A DNA stretch of 8,712 nucleotides from DASPLH01 sp035627675 (lineage in GTDB: Bacteria; Acidobacteriota; Terriglobia; Terriglobales; Acidobacteriaceae). Position 1 is the first letter of the stretch, and each line of letters begins with the position of its first letter. Positions 1 to 5,578 of the stretch are shown one piece after another. The notes under the pieces are model-generated. The model searched no databases and was not told the origin of the DNA. It saw nothing but the letters and a program-made list of their open reading frames with translations. A program made the translations under genes and the position numbers. The stretch covers positions 1 through 8,712 of the forward strand of contig DASPLH010000216.1 in assembly GCA_035627675.1 (NCBI GenBank), in the 5' to 3' direction.

Positions 1-496
1 CCTGGTTCAGCACCGACGTCAGCTGCATGGCGTTCAGCTTGCCGACGTAAGGGATCATCTCGGCGATGAACTCGTCGCCCATCAACTCACGGATTTCGTC
101 TTCGAGCGTGCGCCCGGTCGTGGACAGCAGATCGCGGACGCGAACATGTAAAGCTTGAGCCAGACGTTCGAGCGATGACAGCGTCGGACACGCTTTCTCG
201 TTTTCGATCTTCGAGACGTACGTGCGCGGCACGCGCATGCGCTGCGCGAGCTGACGCTGGCTCAGACCCGCACGGGTGCGCAACAGACGAATGGCCGTTG
301 CGACCGGAATCTGGCTGTTGGAAATGGACTGCGTCTGCGGCTGCTGAACCGGCGTGGCGACGACCGGCTCGGGTTCCTCGTCCAGCGAAGTCTTGCAGCG
401 GCGGCACAGGTTGTTCGAAGTCCGGAACTGGACCAGTTGACAATGGTCGCAACGCACTACTTCCCGGGAATCTACCGGTGCGAGAGTCGTGGCCAT
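1..496 (-). CDS. Zinc-ribbon plus XRE-family helix-turn-helix regulator, 3' part outside the window
   Basis: The reading frame opens at ATG 496 and runs off the left edge after 165 codons without a stop. Residues 16-34 form a zinc-ribbon-like Cys pattern (C16-x2-C19, C31-x2-C34). A Gln/Pro-rich linker (about 40-60) follows, then an XRE/Cro-type HTH at about 68-124 with the typical core AGLSQRQLAQRMRVPRTYVS, followed by KIENEKACPTLSSLERLAQ. The segment after the HTH (about 130-165) looks helical and continues beyond the window. The start is well fixed because an in-frame TAG lies three codons upstream (503-505), although no strong Shine-Dalgarno precedes the ATG. It is predicted to be a cytoplasmic DNA-binding regulator; its target genes are unknown. 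It is divergent from the HD gene and shares a 214-bp intergenic region with it. The HTH family call is secure; the zinc role of the cysteines is inferred from spacing only. Confidence 0.85.
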   Translation of the reverse strand, partial: MATTLAPVDSREVVRCDHCQLVQFRTSNNLCRRCKTSLDEEPEPVVATPVQQPQTQSISNSQIPVATAIRLLRTRAGLSQRQLAQRMRVPRTYVSKIENEKACPTLSSLERLAQALHVRVRDLLSTTGRTLEDEIRELMGDEFIAEMIPYVGKLNAMQLTSVLNQ

Positions 497-545
497 CAGG
501 TGCTACGGAGCAGCCAGAGCGGGGCTCTCCAGTGGGGGTACCTCG

Positions 546-579
546 TTGGTGAAGCACCAAGTTCGTTACCCGCACTTGG
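546..579. promoter_or_regulatory. Nested inverted repeats at the predicted XRE start site
   Basis: TTGGTGaagCACCAA (546-560) is a perfect 6-bp dyad with a 3-bp centre. It overlaps a second inverted repeat, CCAAGT (557-562) / ACTTGG (574-579). Both sit at or just after the predicted transcription start of the XRE gene. This is a natural place for an autoregulatory operator, or alternatively for a leader hairpin. A third small dyad, AGAGC-GGG-GCTCT (516-528), lies closer to the gene. The role is inferred from placement. Confidence 0.4.
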
Positions 580-582
580 CGT

Positions 583-612
583 AAGATGCGGCATTGCGAG
601 ATGAGATGTCAA
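583..612 (-). promoter_or_regulatory. Predicted sigma70-type promoter of the XRE gene
   Basis: On the minus strand a perfect TTGACA (-35, 612-607) is followed after 18 bp by CATCTT (-10, 588-583). The -10 box is weak (3 of 6), so the call rests on the -35 box and on position. Transcription would start near 576, giving a leader of about 80 nt before the ATG at 496. Confidence 0.5.
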
Positions 613-685
613 CTGCAAATCAACGGCAAAGTCTCGCAAAACGAGGCAGATATCCACAGCCGCACGGTTGATGTCCAACAAAAAC

Positions 686-712
686 CGGAGAAAACACGGA
701 GAAAACACGGAT
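686..712 (+). repeat. 11-bp tandem repeat forming the ribosome-binding region of the HD gene
   Basis: The unit CGGAGAAAACA occurs at 686-696 and again at 697-707, and a third partial copy (CGG) runs into the ATG at 711. Each unit carries a GGAG. The copy at 698-701 lies 9 nt before the start codon and is the likely ribosome-binding site. The block ends in CACGGAT (706-712), which spans the first two bases of the start codon and matches the CACGGAT repeats near 8641-8668. Confidence 0.7.
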
Positions 713-1277
713 GAATCGCGAAGATGCGTGGGGTTTACTAACTGAGTACACGCAGTCGGAAAGTTTGCGAAAACATGCTATGGCCGTCGAGGCCTGCATG
801 CGCGCTTACGCCGCGAAGTTCGGCGAAGACCCGGAGACGTGGTCGATGACCGGGCTGCTCCACGACTTCGACTACGAGAAGTATCCCAGCGCAGAAGATC
901 ATCCGTTCCGGGGAAACGAGATCCTCGCCGAACGCGGCTGGCCGGAGCACATCCGGAGGGCAATCATGAGCCACGCCGAGTACAGCGGCGTGCCGCGCCA
1001 GACCAACATGGAAAAGGCGCTGTTTGCCTGCGACGAACTCGCCGGCTTCATCACGGCCGTGGCGCTGGTGAAGCCGTCGAAGTCGCTGGCGGAAGTGGAC
1101 GTGAAAAGCGTGCGCAAGCGGATGAAGGACAAAGCATTCGCGCGTGCCGTCAGCCGGGACGACATCACCAGGGGCGCAGCGGAACTCGGAGTGGACCTCG
1201 ACGAGCACATCGCCTTCTGCATCGAGGCCATGAAGCGCGTGGCCGACAGGCTCGGTCTCGATGGAAAGACCGCATGA
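711..1277 (+). CDS. HD-domain (HDIG-type) phosphohydrolase-like protein
   Basis: This 188-residue protein has the metal-binding pattern of the HD superfamily: H22 (in LRKHAMAVE), the H51-D52 pair (in LLHDFDYEKYP), H64 and H88 (in IMSHAEY), and D108 (in CDELAGF). HD proteins of this type are small cytoplasmic metal-dependent phosphohydrolases, usually acting on nucleotides or phosphate esters, but the substrate cannot be read from the sequence. There is no signal peptide or membrane segment. The start at ATG 711 is supported by GGAG at 698-701. The length fits a stand-alone single HD domain. It is divergent from the zinc-ribbon regulator and convergent with glutamate dehydrogenase, so it is probably monocistronic. 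I see no convincing plus-strand promoter in the 214-bp gap. The family call is secure; the specific function is unknown. Confidence 0.9.
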   Translation: MNREDAWGLLTEYTQSESLRKHAMAVEACMRAYAAKFGEDPETWSMTGLLHDFDYEKYPSAEDHPFRGNEILAERGWPEHIRRAIMSHAEYSGVPRQTNMEKALFACDELAGFITAVALVKPSKSLAEVDVKSVRKRMKDKAFARAVSRDDITRGAAELGVDLDEHIAFCIEAMKRVADRLGLDGKTA

Positions 1278-1282
1278 ACAAG

Positions 1283-1306
1283 TTGCTGAGGTGCTGAGGT
1301 ACTGAG
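1283..1306. repeat. Tandem 8-bp CTGAG repeat, three units
   Basis: Three consecutive 8-mers, TTGCTGAG, GTGCTGAG and GTACTGAG, begin 6 bp after the stop codon of the HD gene. They are noncoding. They look like a short slippage-type tandem repeat, with no evident function. Confidence 0.6.
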
Positions 1307-1346
1307 CGCGACTCTTGACTCCGCGACTGCAGAAGAACCCTGATGG

Positions 1347-1383
1347 CCCACCTTCGCGAAGCCGAAGGCGGAGCTAAGGTGGG
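1347..1383. repeat. Intergenic inverted-repeat element (CCCACCTT/AAGGTGGG)
   Basis: Perfect 8-bp arms, CCCACCTT (1347-1354) and AAGGTGGG (1376-1383), enclose 21 bp. The interior can also fold alternatively: CCTTCG (1351-1356) with CGAAGG (1363-1368), or the palindrome CTTCGCGAAG (1352-1361). No T-tract follows on either strand, so it is not a classic terminator. It sits between convergent genes and resembles a dispersed intergenic hairpin repeat. Only one copy is in the window, so the repeat status is inferred. Confidence 0.5.
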
Positions 1384-1400
1384 AACGATCTCCTGAACAG

Positions 1401-1428
1401 AAAAAAGGGCGGCCCGCGAAGGCCGCCC
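1401..1428 (-). terminator. Rho-independent terminator of glutamate dehydrogenase
   Basis: Read on the minus strand, GGGCGGCC and GGCCGCCC (1428-1421 and 1414-1407) form a perfect 8-bp GC stem with a TTCGCG loop, followed directly by six T residues (1406-1401). It begins 22 bp after the gdhA stop codon. Confidence 0.93.
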
Positions 1429-1450
1429 CTGTCTTGAGGACCCGAGCCGT

Positions 1451-2737
1451 TTACGCGTAAATCCCGCGCTGACGGATCGTATAGGCGACGCGATCGATCG
1501 CCAGCATGTAAGCGGCGATGCGGTTGTTCACGCCGTGGTTCTCGGCATAACGGACGACTTCCTCGAACGAATCGACCATGATGCACTCGAGTTCCTGGTT
1601 GACGAAGGCTTCCTTCCAGAAGTATCCCTGGCGATCCTGCACCCACTCGAAGTACGACGTGGTGACGCCGCCGGCGTTGCAGAGGATGTCGGGGATGATG
1701 AACACCTTCTTGTCCTGGAGGATGTCGTCGGCGGCGGCAGTGGTCGGACCATTGGCGCCCTCGGCGATGATCTTCGCCTTCACGCGATCGGCGTTCTTGC
1801 TGGTGATGACGTTCTCGATGGCGGCGGGGACGAGCACTTCGCACTCGGCGACCAGCAGGTCCTCGGTGTTCGCCTTCTCGGCGCCCTTGAAGCCATGGAT
1901 CGTGCCGTTCTGCTGCTTGTACTCGAACAGCCCCTTGATGTCGATCCCGTTGCTGTTGTAGAGACCGCCGTCCCACTCGCCGATACCGATGACCTTGTAG
2001 CCCTTCTCCTGTAGGAGCAGCGCGGCGTAGGAACCCACGTTGCCGAAGCCCTGCACGATGACGCGGGTGTTCTCCGGCGTCATGCCAAGCTTCTTGATCG
2101 CCTGCTGGACGGAGATCATGACGCCGCGGCCCGTGGCCTCGCGACGTCCGCGCGAGCCGCCGATGTTGACCGGCTTGCCGGTCACGACGGCCGTTACCGT
2201 CTGGCGCATGTGCATGGAATAGGTGTCCATCATCCACGCCATGACCTGCTCGTTGGTGTTGACGTCCGGGGCCGGCACGTCCTTCTCGGGACCGATCATC
2301 TCGATCAACTCGGCCGTGAACCGGCGCGTCATGCGCTCGAGTTCGCCCATGGACATTTTCTTCGGGTCGCAGATGATGCCACCCTTCGCGCCGCCGAAGG
2401 GAATGTTCACCACCGCGCACTTCCAGGTCATCCACGCAGCCAGCGCGCGCACTTCGTCCAGGTTCACCTCGGGCGCGTAGCGGATGCCGCCCTTAGCGGG
2501 TCCGCGGGCGATCGAGTGCTGTACGCGGTAGCCGGTAAACACCTCGAGCTTGCCGTTATCCATCTGTACGGGAATGTGTACGGTAATCTCACGGCTTGGC
2601 TGGCTGAGGATCTTGCACAGACCCTCGTCAAGGTTGAGCTTGCGAGCGGCAAGATTGAAACGCGCCGCCTGCGCTTCCCACGGATTGGTTTCTGCAGACG
2701 TGGCAGTTGTCGTTGGGTTTTCCATAATGCTAGACAT
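1451..2737 (-). CDS. gdhA: Glutamate dehydrogenase (Glu/Leu/Phe/Val dehydrogenase family)
   Basis: This 428-residue enzyme interconverts glutamate with 2-oxoglutarate and ammonia in the cytoplasm. All expected residues are present: K82 in GPAKGGIRY, K106 in MTWK, the catalytic-type K118 in PFGGAKGGI, and D158 in PAPDVNTN. Their spacings (24, 12 and 40) are those of characterised GDHs. The nucleotide-binding Rossmann domain begins around 220, with GFGNVGS at 230-236. An acidic residue (E254, in GIGEWDGG) lies at the end of the second strand, which favours NAD over NADP; this is an inference. EGANGPTT (327-333) and CNAGGVTTSYFEW (353-365) complete the family signature. The start at 2737 is supported by GGAG (2749-2746) with an 8-nt spacer; M5 (2725) is the only nearby alternative. 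The length is typical of hexameric bacterial GDHs. A promoter (2955-2984) and a terminator (1401-1428) indicate a single-gene transcript. Confidence 0.97.
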   Translation of the reverse strand: MSSIMENPTTTATSAETNPWEAQAARFNLAARKLNLDEGLCKILSQPSREITVHIPVQMDNGKLEVFTGYRVQHSIARGPAKGGIRYAPEVNLDEVRALAAWMTWKCAVVNIPFGGAKGGIICDPKKMSMGELERMTRRFTAELIEMIGPEKDVPAPDVNTNEQVMAWMMDTYSMHMRQTVTAVVTGKPVNIGGSRGRREATGRGVMISVQQAIKKLGMTPENTRVIVQGFGNVGSYAALLLQEKGYKVIGIGEWDGGLYNSNGIDIKGLFEYKQQNGTIHGFKGAEKANTEDLLVAECEVLVPAAIENVITSKNADRVKAKIIAEGANGPTTAAADDILQDKKVFIIPDILCNAGGVTTSYFEWVQDRQGYFWKEAFVNQELECIMVDSFEEVVRYAENHGVNNRIAAYMLAIDRVAYTIRQRGIYA

Positions 2738-3095
2738 TGCGTTAGCTCCGAAGTTCGCGTGTCCGTACGGCGGGCATGTGGAGCGGGCGGGCCGACGGAA
2801 TCACTGTAAGAAAGCGCCACCTGTCGAGCGCCCCCTCGTCGCGAAGACTCGGCGAAGCAGGCCTTTCGAGCCGCTCCGGGTGGTTCAGAGCTGCTCCGGT
2901 TCATCGCTGACGGGCCTGGTTTTCCCCTCCCTCGGCCCTCGAGACAAACGGGGTAGTATATGCACCGCCTCCGATAGGTGGCAAGTGACGTACGACACGC
3001 GGAGGTGGTTATGGAAGCCGATTCGGAACCGCTGACGGCGAGGGGTTAATGAAAAGAACAACAGGACGGAGGCCTTGCCGGACGCGGCTTTCGAT
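2738..3095. other. 358-bp intergenic region holding the long gdhA leader
   Basis: No convincing gene is present. It holds the predicted gdhA promoter (2955-2984) and, downstream of it, about 210 nt of presumptive 5' leader. The leader contains a 12-bp near-duplicate on a 20-bp period, GAGCCGCTCCGG (2868-2879) and GAGCTGCTCCGG (2888-2899). I do not recognise a known riboswitch core in it. No clear terminator for the metallo-hydrolase gene is visible after its stop at 3096. A tiny plus-strand ORF with a good ribosome-binding site (3011-3049) is discussed as a finding. Confidence 0.6.
2955..2984 (-). promoter_or_regulatory. Predicted sigma70 promoter of gdhA
   Basis: On the minus strand TTGCCA (-35, 2984-2979) and TATACT (-10, 2960-2955) are separated by 18 bp; each matches the consensus at five of six positions. 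The expected start is near 2948, which implies an untranslated leader of about 210 nt before ATG 2737. Confidence 0.6.
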
Positions 3096-3917
3096 TTACT
3101 TCAGGTGGATCTCCATGCCTTCGCTGGCGGCGCGGACCTTCGGATAGTAATCGCGCGCGACCTTCACGATCGAATCCACGCAGTCGTCCGAGTGATCGGG
3201 ATCGTGGTGGAACAGCACCAGCTCCCCGGCGCCGCTCTCCATGACGATATCGACGGCCTCGCGCCAGTGGCTATGTCCCCAGCCGCGCTTGCGCGCCTCA
3301 TACTCCTCGGGCAGATATTGAGAGTCGTAGATCAGGATGTCCGCCCCTTCGGCCAGCTTGCGCACGTTCTTGTCGAAGAGCTCGTGGCCGGGCTCGTTGT
3401 CCGTGGCATAGACCACGGTTCCCGCCTCGCTCTCGATGCGGAACCCAAGGCACCCCTGCGGATGGTTGAGCCACATCGTGCTGATGACGCAATCGTCGAA
3501 CGTCATCCGATCCTGCCCGATGTCGTAGAAGTTGCGGTGGGCGGCCATCTCGCTCATGTCCACCGGGAAGTAAGGATCGGCCATCTGCTCTTCGATCGCG
3601 CGCTGAAGCCCCCGGCTGCGGTTAGACGAGTGAAAGAAGAAGTAGTTGTCCGGGTTCTCGTAGAGAGGCGTGAAGAACGGAATGCCCTGGATATGGTCCC
3701 AGTGGAAGTGAGAGATGAATACGTGGGCGTAAAGAGCCTTGTTCTGGAACTCGCGGCTTAGCTGCTTGCCGAGGTTGCGGAACCCCGTGCCACAGTCCAG
3801 TACATAGATGTGGTCGTTGATCCTGATCTCGACACAGGAGGTGTTTCCCCCGTACCGCATGTTTTCCATTTGTGGCGTGGGCGTCGAACCGCGCACACCC
3901 CAGAACTTAACGTACAT
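3096..3917 (-). CDS. Metallo-beta-lactamase-fold hydrolase (RNase Z/PhnP-like)
   Basis: This 273-residue cytoplasmic protein has the MBL-fold dinuclear metal site: H70-x-H72-x-D74-H75 (in SHFHWDH), H152 (in LNHP), D173 (in YATDNEP) and a late histidine at H237/H238 (in LFHHDP). The N-terminal FWGVRGSTPTP motif, the GHS segment at 214-216 and the DCGTGFRNLG segment at 41-50 place it with the COG1235-like group. That group includes phosphodiesterases such as PhnP and RNase Z relatives. A phosphodiester or cyclic-nucleotide substrate is therefore plausible but not shown. ATG 3917 is preceded by GGAG (3926-3923) with a 5-nt spacer. It has its own promoter (4014-4043) and is followed by glutamate dehydrogenase on the same strand after 358 bp. 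The internal gdhA promoter argues against an operon. The fold is certain; the substrate is unknown. Confidence 0.93.
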   Translation of the reverse strand: MYVKFWGVRGSTPTPQMENMRYGGNTSCVEIRINDHIYVLDCGTGFRNLGKQLSREFQNKALYAHVFISHFHWDHIQGIPFFTPLYENPDNYFFFHSSNRSRGLQRAIEEQMADPYFPVDMSEMAAHRNFYDIGQDRMTFDDCVISTMWLNHPQGCLGFRIESEAGTVVYATDNEPGHELFDKNVRKLAEGADILIYDSQYLPEEYEARKRGWGHSHWREAVDIVMESGAGELVLFHHDPDHSDDCVDSIVKVARDYYPKVRAASEGMEIHLK

Positions 3918-4013
3918 GCGTTCTCCACGCGGCCACGGTTAGCCGCAATGCTGCCGTCACCCGCTGCCGATGCAGGCGGACTGGCGCACCAGGGGGAGCG
4001 AAAAGGTGGAAAA

Positions 4014-4043
4014 AGTATACGTCAGCGCTCTTGGCGGGAACAA
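4014..4043 (-). promoter_or_regulatory. Predicted promoter of the MBL hydrolase
   Basis: On the minus strand TTGTTC (-35, 4043-4038) and TATACT (-10, 4019-4014) are 18 bp apart. The -10 box and spacing are the same as at the predicted gdhA promoter. Transcription would start near 4007, about 90 nt before ATG 3917. Confidence 0.5.
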
Positions 4044-4157
4044 CAGAGTGGGTGGCCGGGTACCCTGAACTCGTAACCAAGGTCACCAGCCCCAAAAAGG
4101 CACACCGCTGCGATCCGACAATTTAGTTCGCTGTGATTTCGGGATTGCACGATAACC

Positions 4158-4187
4158 TTGACACCTGGTACTCAGGTTCGACATTCT
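4158..4187 (+). promoter_or_regulatory. Predicted promoter of the PilZ gene
   Basis: A perfect TTGACA (4158-4163) is followed after 18 bp by CATTCT (4182-4187), a weak -10. The arrangement closely resembles the XRE-gene promoter (TTGACA, 18 bp, CATCTT). The predicted start is near 4194, 18 nt before the PilZ start codon. Confidence 0.45.
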
Positions 4188-4211
4188 TAGCCGACTCCTT
4201 CGGAGGGACTC

Positions 4212-4535
4212 ATGGCAACGCCGGGTGTTGAGAAGCGCGCAAGCCGTCGCTTCAACCTCGAACTGCCGGTCGATGTTCAGCGCCCGGAGCAGCACTTGGC
4301 GCACACCCGCGACGTAAGTTCGCGTGGTATCTGCTTCTATACGGACAGGAAGATCGAGGCCGGCTCGGAAGTCGAATTCACGCTCACGCTTCCGCCGGAG
4401 ATCACGCTGACCGAAGCAATCCAGGTGCACTGCAAGGGCCGAATAGTCAGGGTCGAGCAATCCACAGACGGCAAGCTGACCGTGGCTGCACAGATCGATC
4501 ATTACCAGTTCGTTGCTTCCGTCGGGCAGTCCTAG
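4212..4535 (+). CDS. PilZ domain protein, predicted c-di-GMP receptor
   Basis: This 107-residue protein consists almost entirely of one PilZ domain. Both c-di-GMP-binding motifs are intact: RxxxR at R9-R13 (RASRR) and (D/N)xSxxG at D34-G39 (DVSSRG). The beta-rich remainder (EFTLTLPPEI, VHCKGRIVRVE) fits the PilZ barrel. In characterised PilZ proteins these motifs bind cyclic di-GMP and relay it to motility, polysaccharide or envelope targets; the partner here is unknown. ATG 4212 is preceded by GGAGGG (4202-4207). There is no signal peptide, so it is cytoplasmic. It is divergent from the MBL hydrolase and is followed on the same strand by the FecR-like exported protein about 70 bp later with no obvious terminator between, so they may be cotranscribed. 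Confidence 0.93.
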   Translation: MATPGVEKRASRRFNLELPVDVQRPEQHLAHTRDVSSRGICFYTDRKIEAGSEVEFTLTLPPEITLTEAIQVHCKGRIVRVEQSTDGKLTVAAQIDHYQFVASVGQS

Positions 4536-4605
4536 CTTCTTCAAACATCTATTCCGCCCTGCACGAGCGCGCACCTGCGTGCTTTTCCACTTGCAAACCG
4601 CTGCG

Positions 4606-5511
4606 GTGTGTTTCAATACTCGCGTGCGGTTCCCCTTCCTTCCACTCACGTTGGCTCTGCTGGTGGCTCCGGCGTTCGCCCAGAACACTGTGGGCGAACT
4701 CTACGCCAGCGATGCTTCCGTTCGTGGCTCGCTCGTTCTTTCCGGCACGGGAATGAAGGTGATGAGCGGATCGCAGATGACCGCGGGCGGGAGCACAGCG
4801 TTGCTGAAGCTCGCGCGCGGAGGCGAAATCCGCATCTGTCCCCAGACCAGCCTGGCTGCGAGCACGTCGTCCGCCGGCTCCGAACTGCTGCTCGGGATCA
4901 ACACCGGGGCCATCGAGGCCGAGTACGTCATCGGCCCGGTTTCCGACGCCATCATGACGCCGGACTTCCGCCTGCAACTCGCGGGACCCGGGAGGTTCCA
5001 CCTCGCCATCGGTGCCGACTCGCGGGGGAACACCTGCGTGGCATCCCTGGACGGGAACGCCTCGGCCGTGATCGTTACGGAGTTGATGGGCACGGGAACG
5101 TACCAGGTGCGTCCGGGAGTTTCGGTCGTCTTCGCCGCGGGACGGCTGCAAAACGCGCAAGAGCTGACCGGCGTCTGCGGATGTCCAGCTCCGCGCGAGG
5201 GTGTGGCGCTTGCCGCCCTTCCGGAAACGGCCGCCGATCCTCCGGTCACGCCGGTTTCCGAACTGCCTGAAACCGAGTTGCACGTGACGATGGAAGCGCC
5301 TTTCATCTACCGCGGAGAGGCCGAGGAACAGCCATTCACGCTGGCGAAGCTGGAATCCCGGGGCTCGCTCGACCTGGCGCTCAGCCTCCAGCCGACCGCA
5401 ACATGGCAGGAGCCAAGTCCGGTCGAGAGTTCGTCGAAGAAGACTCGGGGCAAGCAGCGCGGCTTCTTCGGCAAGATCGGCTCCTTCTTCTCGAAAATCT
5501 TCCGGGGTTGA
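4606..5511 (+). CDS. Exported FecR-like protein with cationic amphipathic C-terminus
   Basis: About 301 residues from GTG 4606. No ATG lies in a useful place and no Shine-Dalgarno is visible. GTG 4606 or GTG 4624 gives a normal signal peptide (basic n-region, FLPLTLALLVAPAFA core, predicted cleavage after A25). A TTG at 4513 would add an implausible leader and overlap PilZ. Residues about 35-180 resemble a FecR-type beta domain: a GTGMKVMSGSQMTAGG entry, repeated GG and LLLGINTGAIEAE strands, and a closing YQVRPGVSVVFAAGR. C191 and C193 (VCGCP) may form a disulfide. Residues 200-275 are Pro/Glu-rich and look low in structure. The last 24 residues are strongly basic and end in an amphipathic helix-like GFFGKIGSFFSKIFRG. 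It is probably periplasmic or envelope-bound. FecR homology is judged by pattern and is moderate; no sigma-factor or TonB receptor gene is adjacent, so classical FecR signalling is not supported. Confidence 0.8.
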   Translation: MCFNTRVRFPFLPLTLALLVAPAFAQNTVGELYASDASVRGSLVLSGTGMKVMSGSQMTAGGSTALLKLARGGEIRICPQTSLAASTSSAGSELLLGINTGAIEAEYVIGPVSDAIMTPDFRLQLAGPGRFHLAIGADSRGNTCVASLDGNASAVIVTELMGTGTYQVRPGVSVVFAAGRLQNAQELTGVCGCPAPREGVALAALPETAADPPVTPVSELPETELHVTMEAPFIYRGEAEEQPFTLAKLESRGSLDLALSLQPTATWQEPSPVESSSKKTRGKQRGFFGKIGSFFSKIFRG

Positions 5512-5560
5512 ACGGCCGTTCGTTTCCGTTCCGGCCGGGCGTGAGTTGTCGCTTCCACGC

Positions 5561-5569
5561 TGCTAAACT
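5561..5569 (+). promoter_or_regulatory. Extended -10 element directly before sppA
   Basis: TGC followed by TAAACT (5564-5569) forms an extended -10 box (TG-n-TAnnnT). It ends 9 nt before the sppA ATG at 5579. Transcription would start at about 5576-5579, so the mRNA would be leaderless or nearly so. This agrees with the absence of a Shine-Dalgarno. No -35 box at normal spacing is seen. Confidence 0.45.
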
Positions 5570-5578
5570 ACGCGCAAT

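Noticed and set aside
1374..2435. 353-codon open frame on the same strand as gdhA but in another frame
   Set aside because: It is full of Arg/Gly/His-rich low-information sequence, extends over the gdhA terminator and is a shadow of the GC-rich gdhA coding region.
2464..2904. Possible leader peptide gene starting at 2904 within the gdhA leader
   Set aside because: The nearest purine-rich run is too far upstream to serve as a Shine-Dalgarno, and the frame continues far into gdhA without any peptide-like design.
4083..4688. 201-codon minus-strand open frame across PilZ and the FecR-like start
   Set aside because: It is antisense to PilZ, which has both ligand-binding motifs; there is no homology and no ribosome-binding site.
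5509..5538. Hairpin formed by two CGGCCG hexamers after the FecR-like gene
   Set aside because: Each hexamer is self-complementary, the loop is long and no T-tract follows, so it is not a credible terminator.
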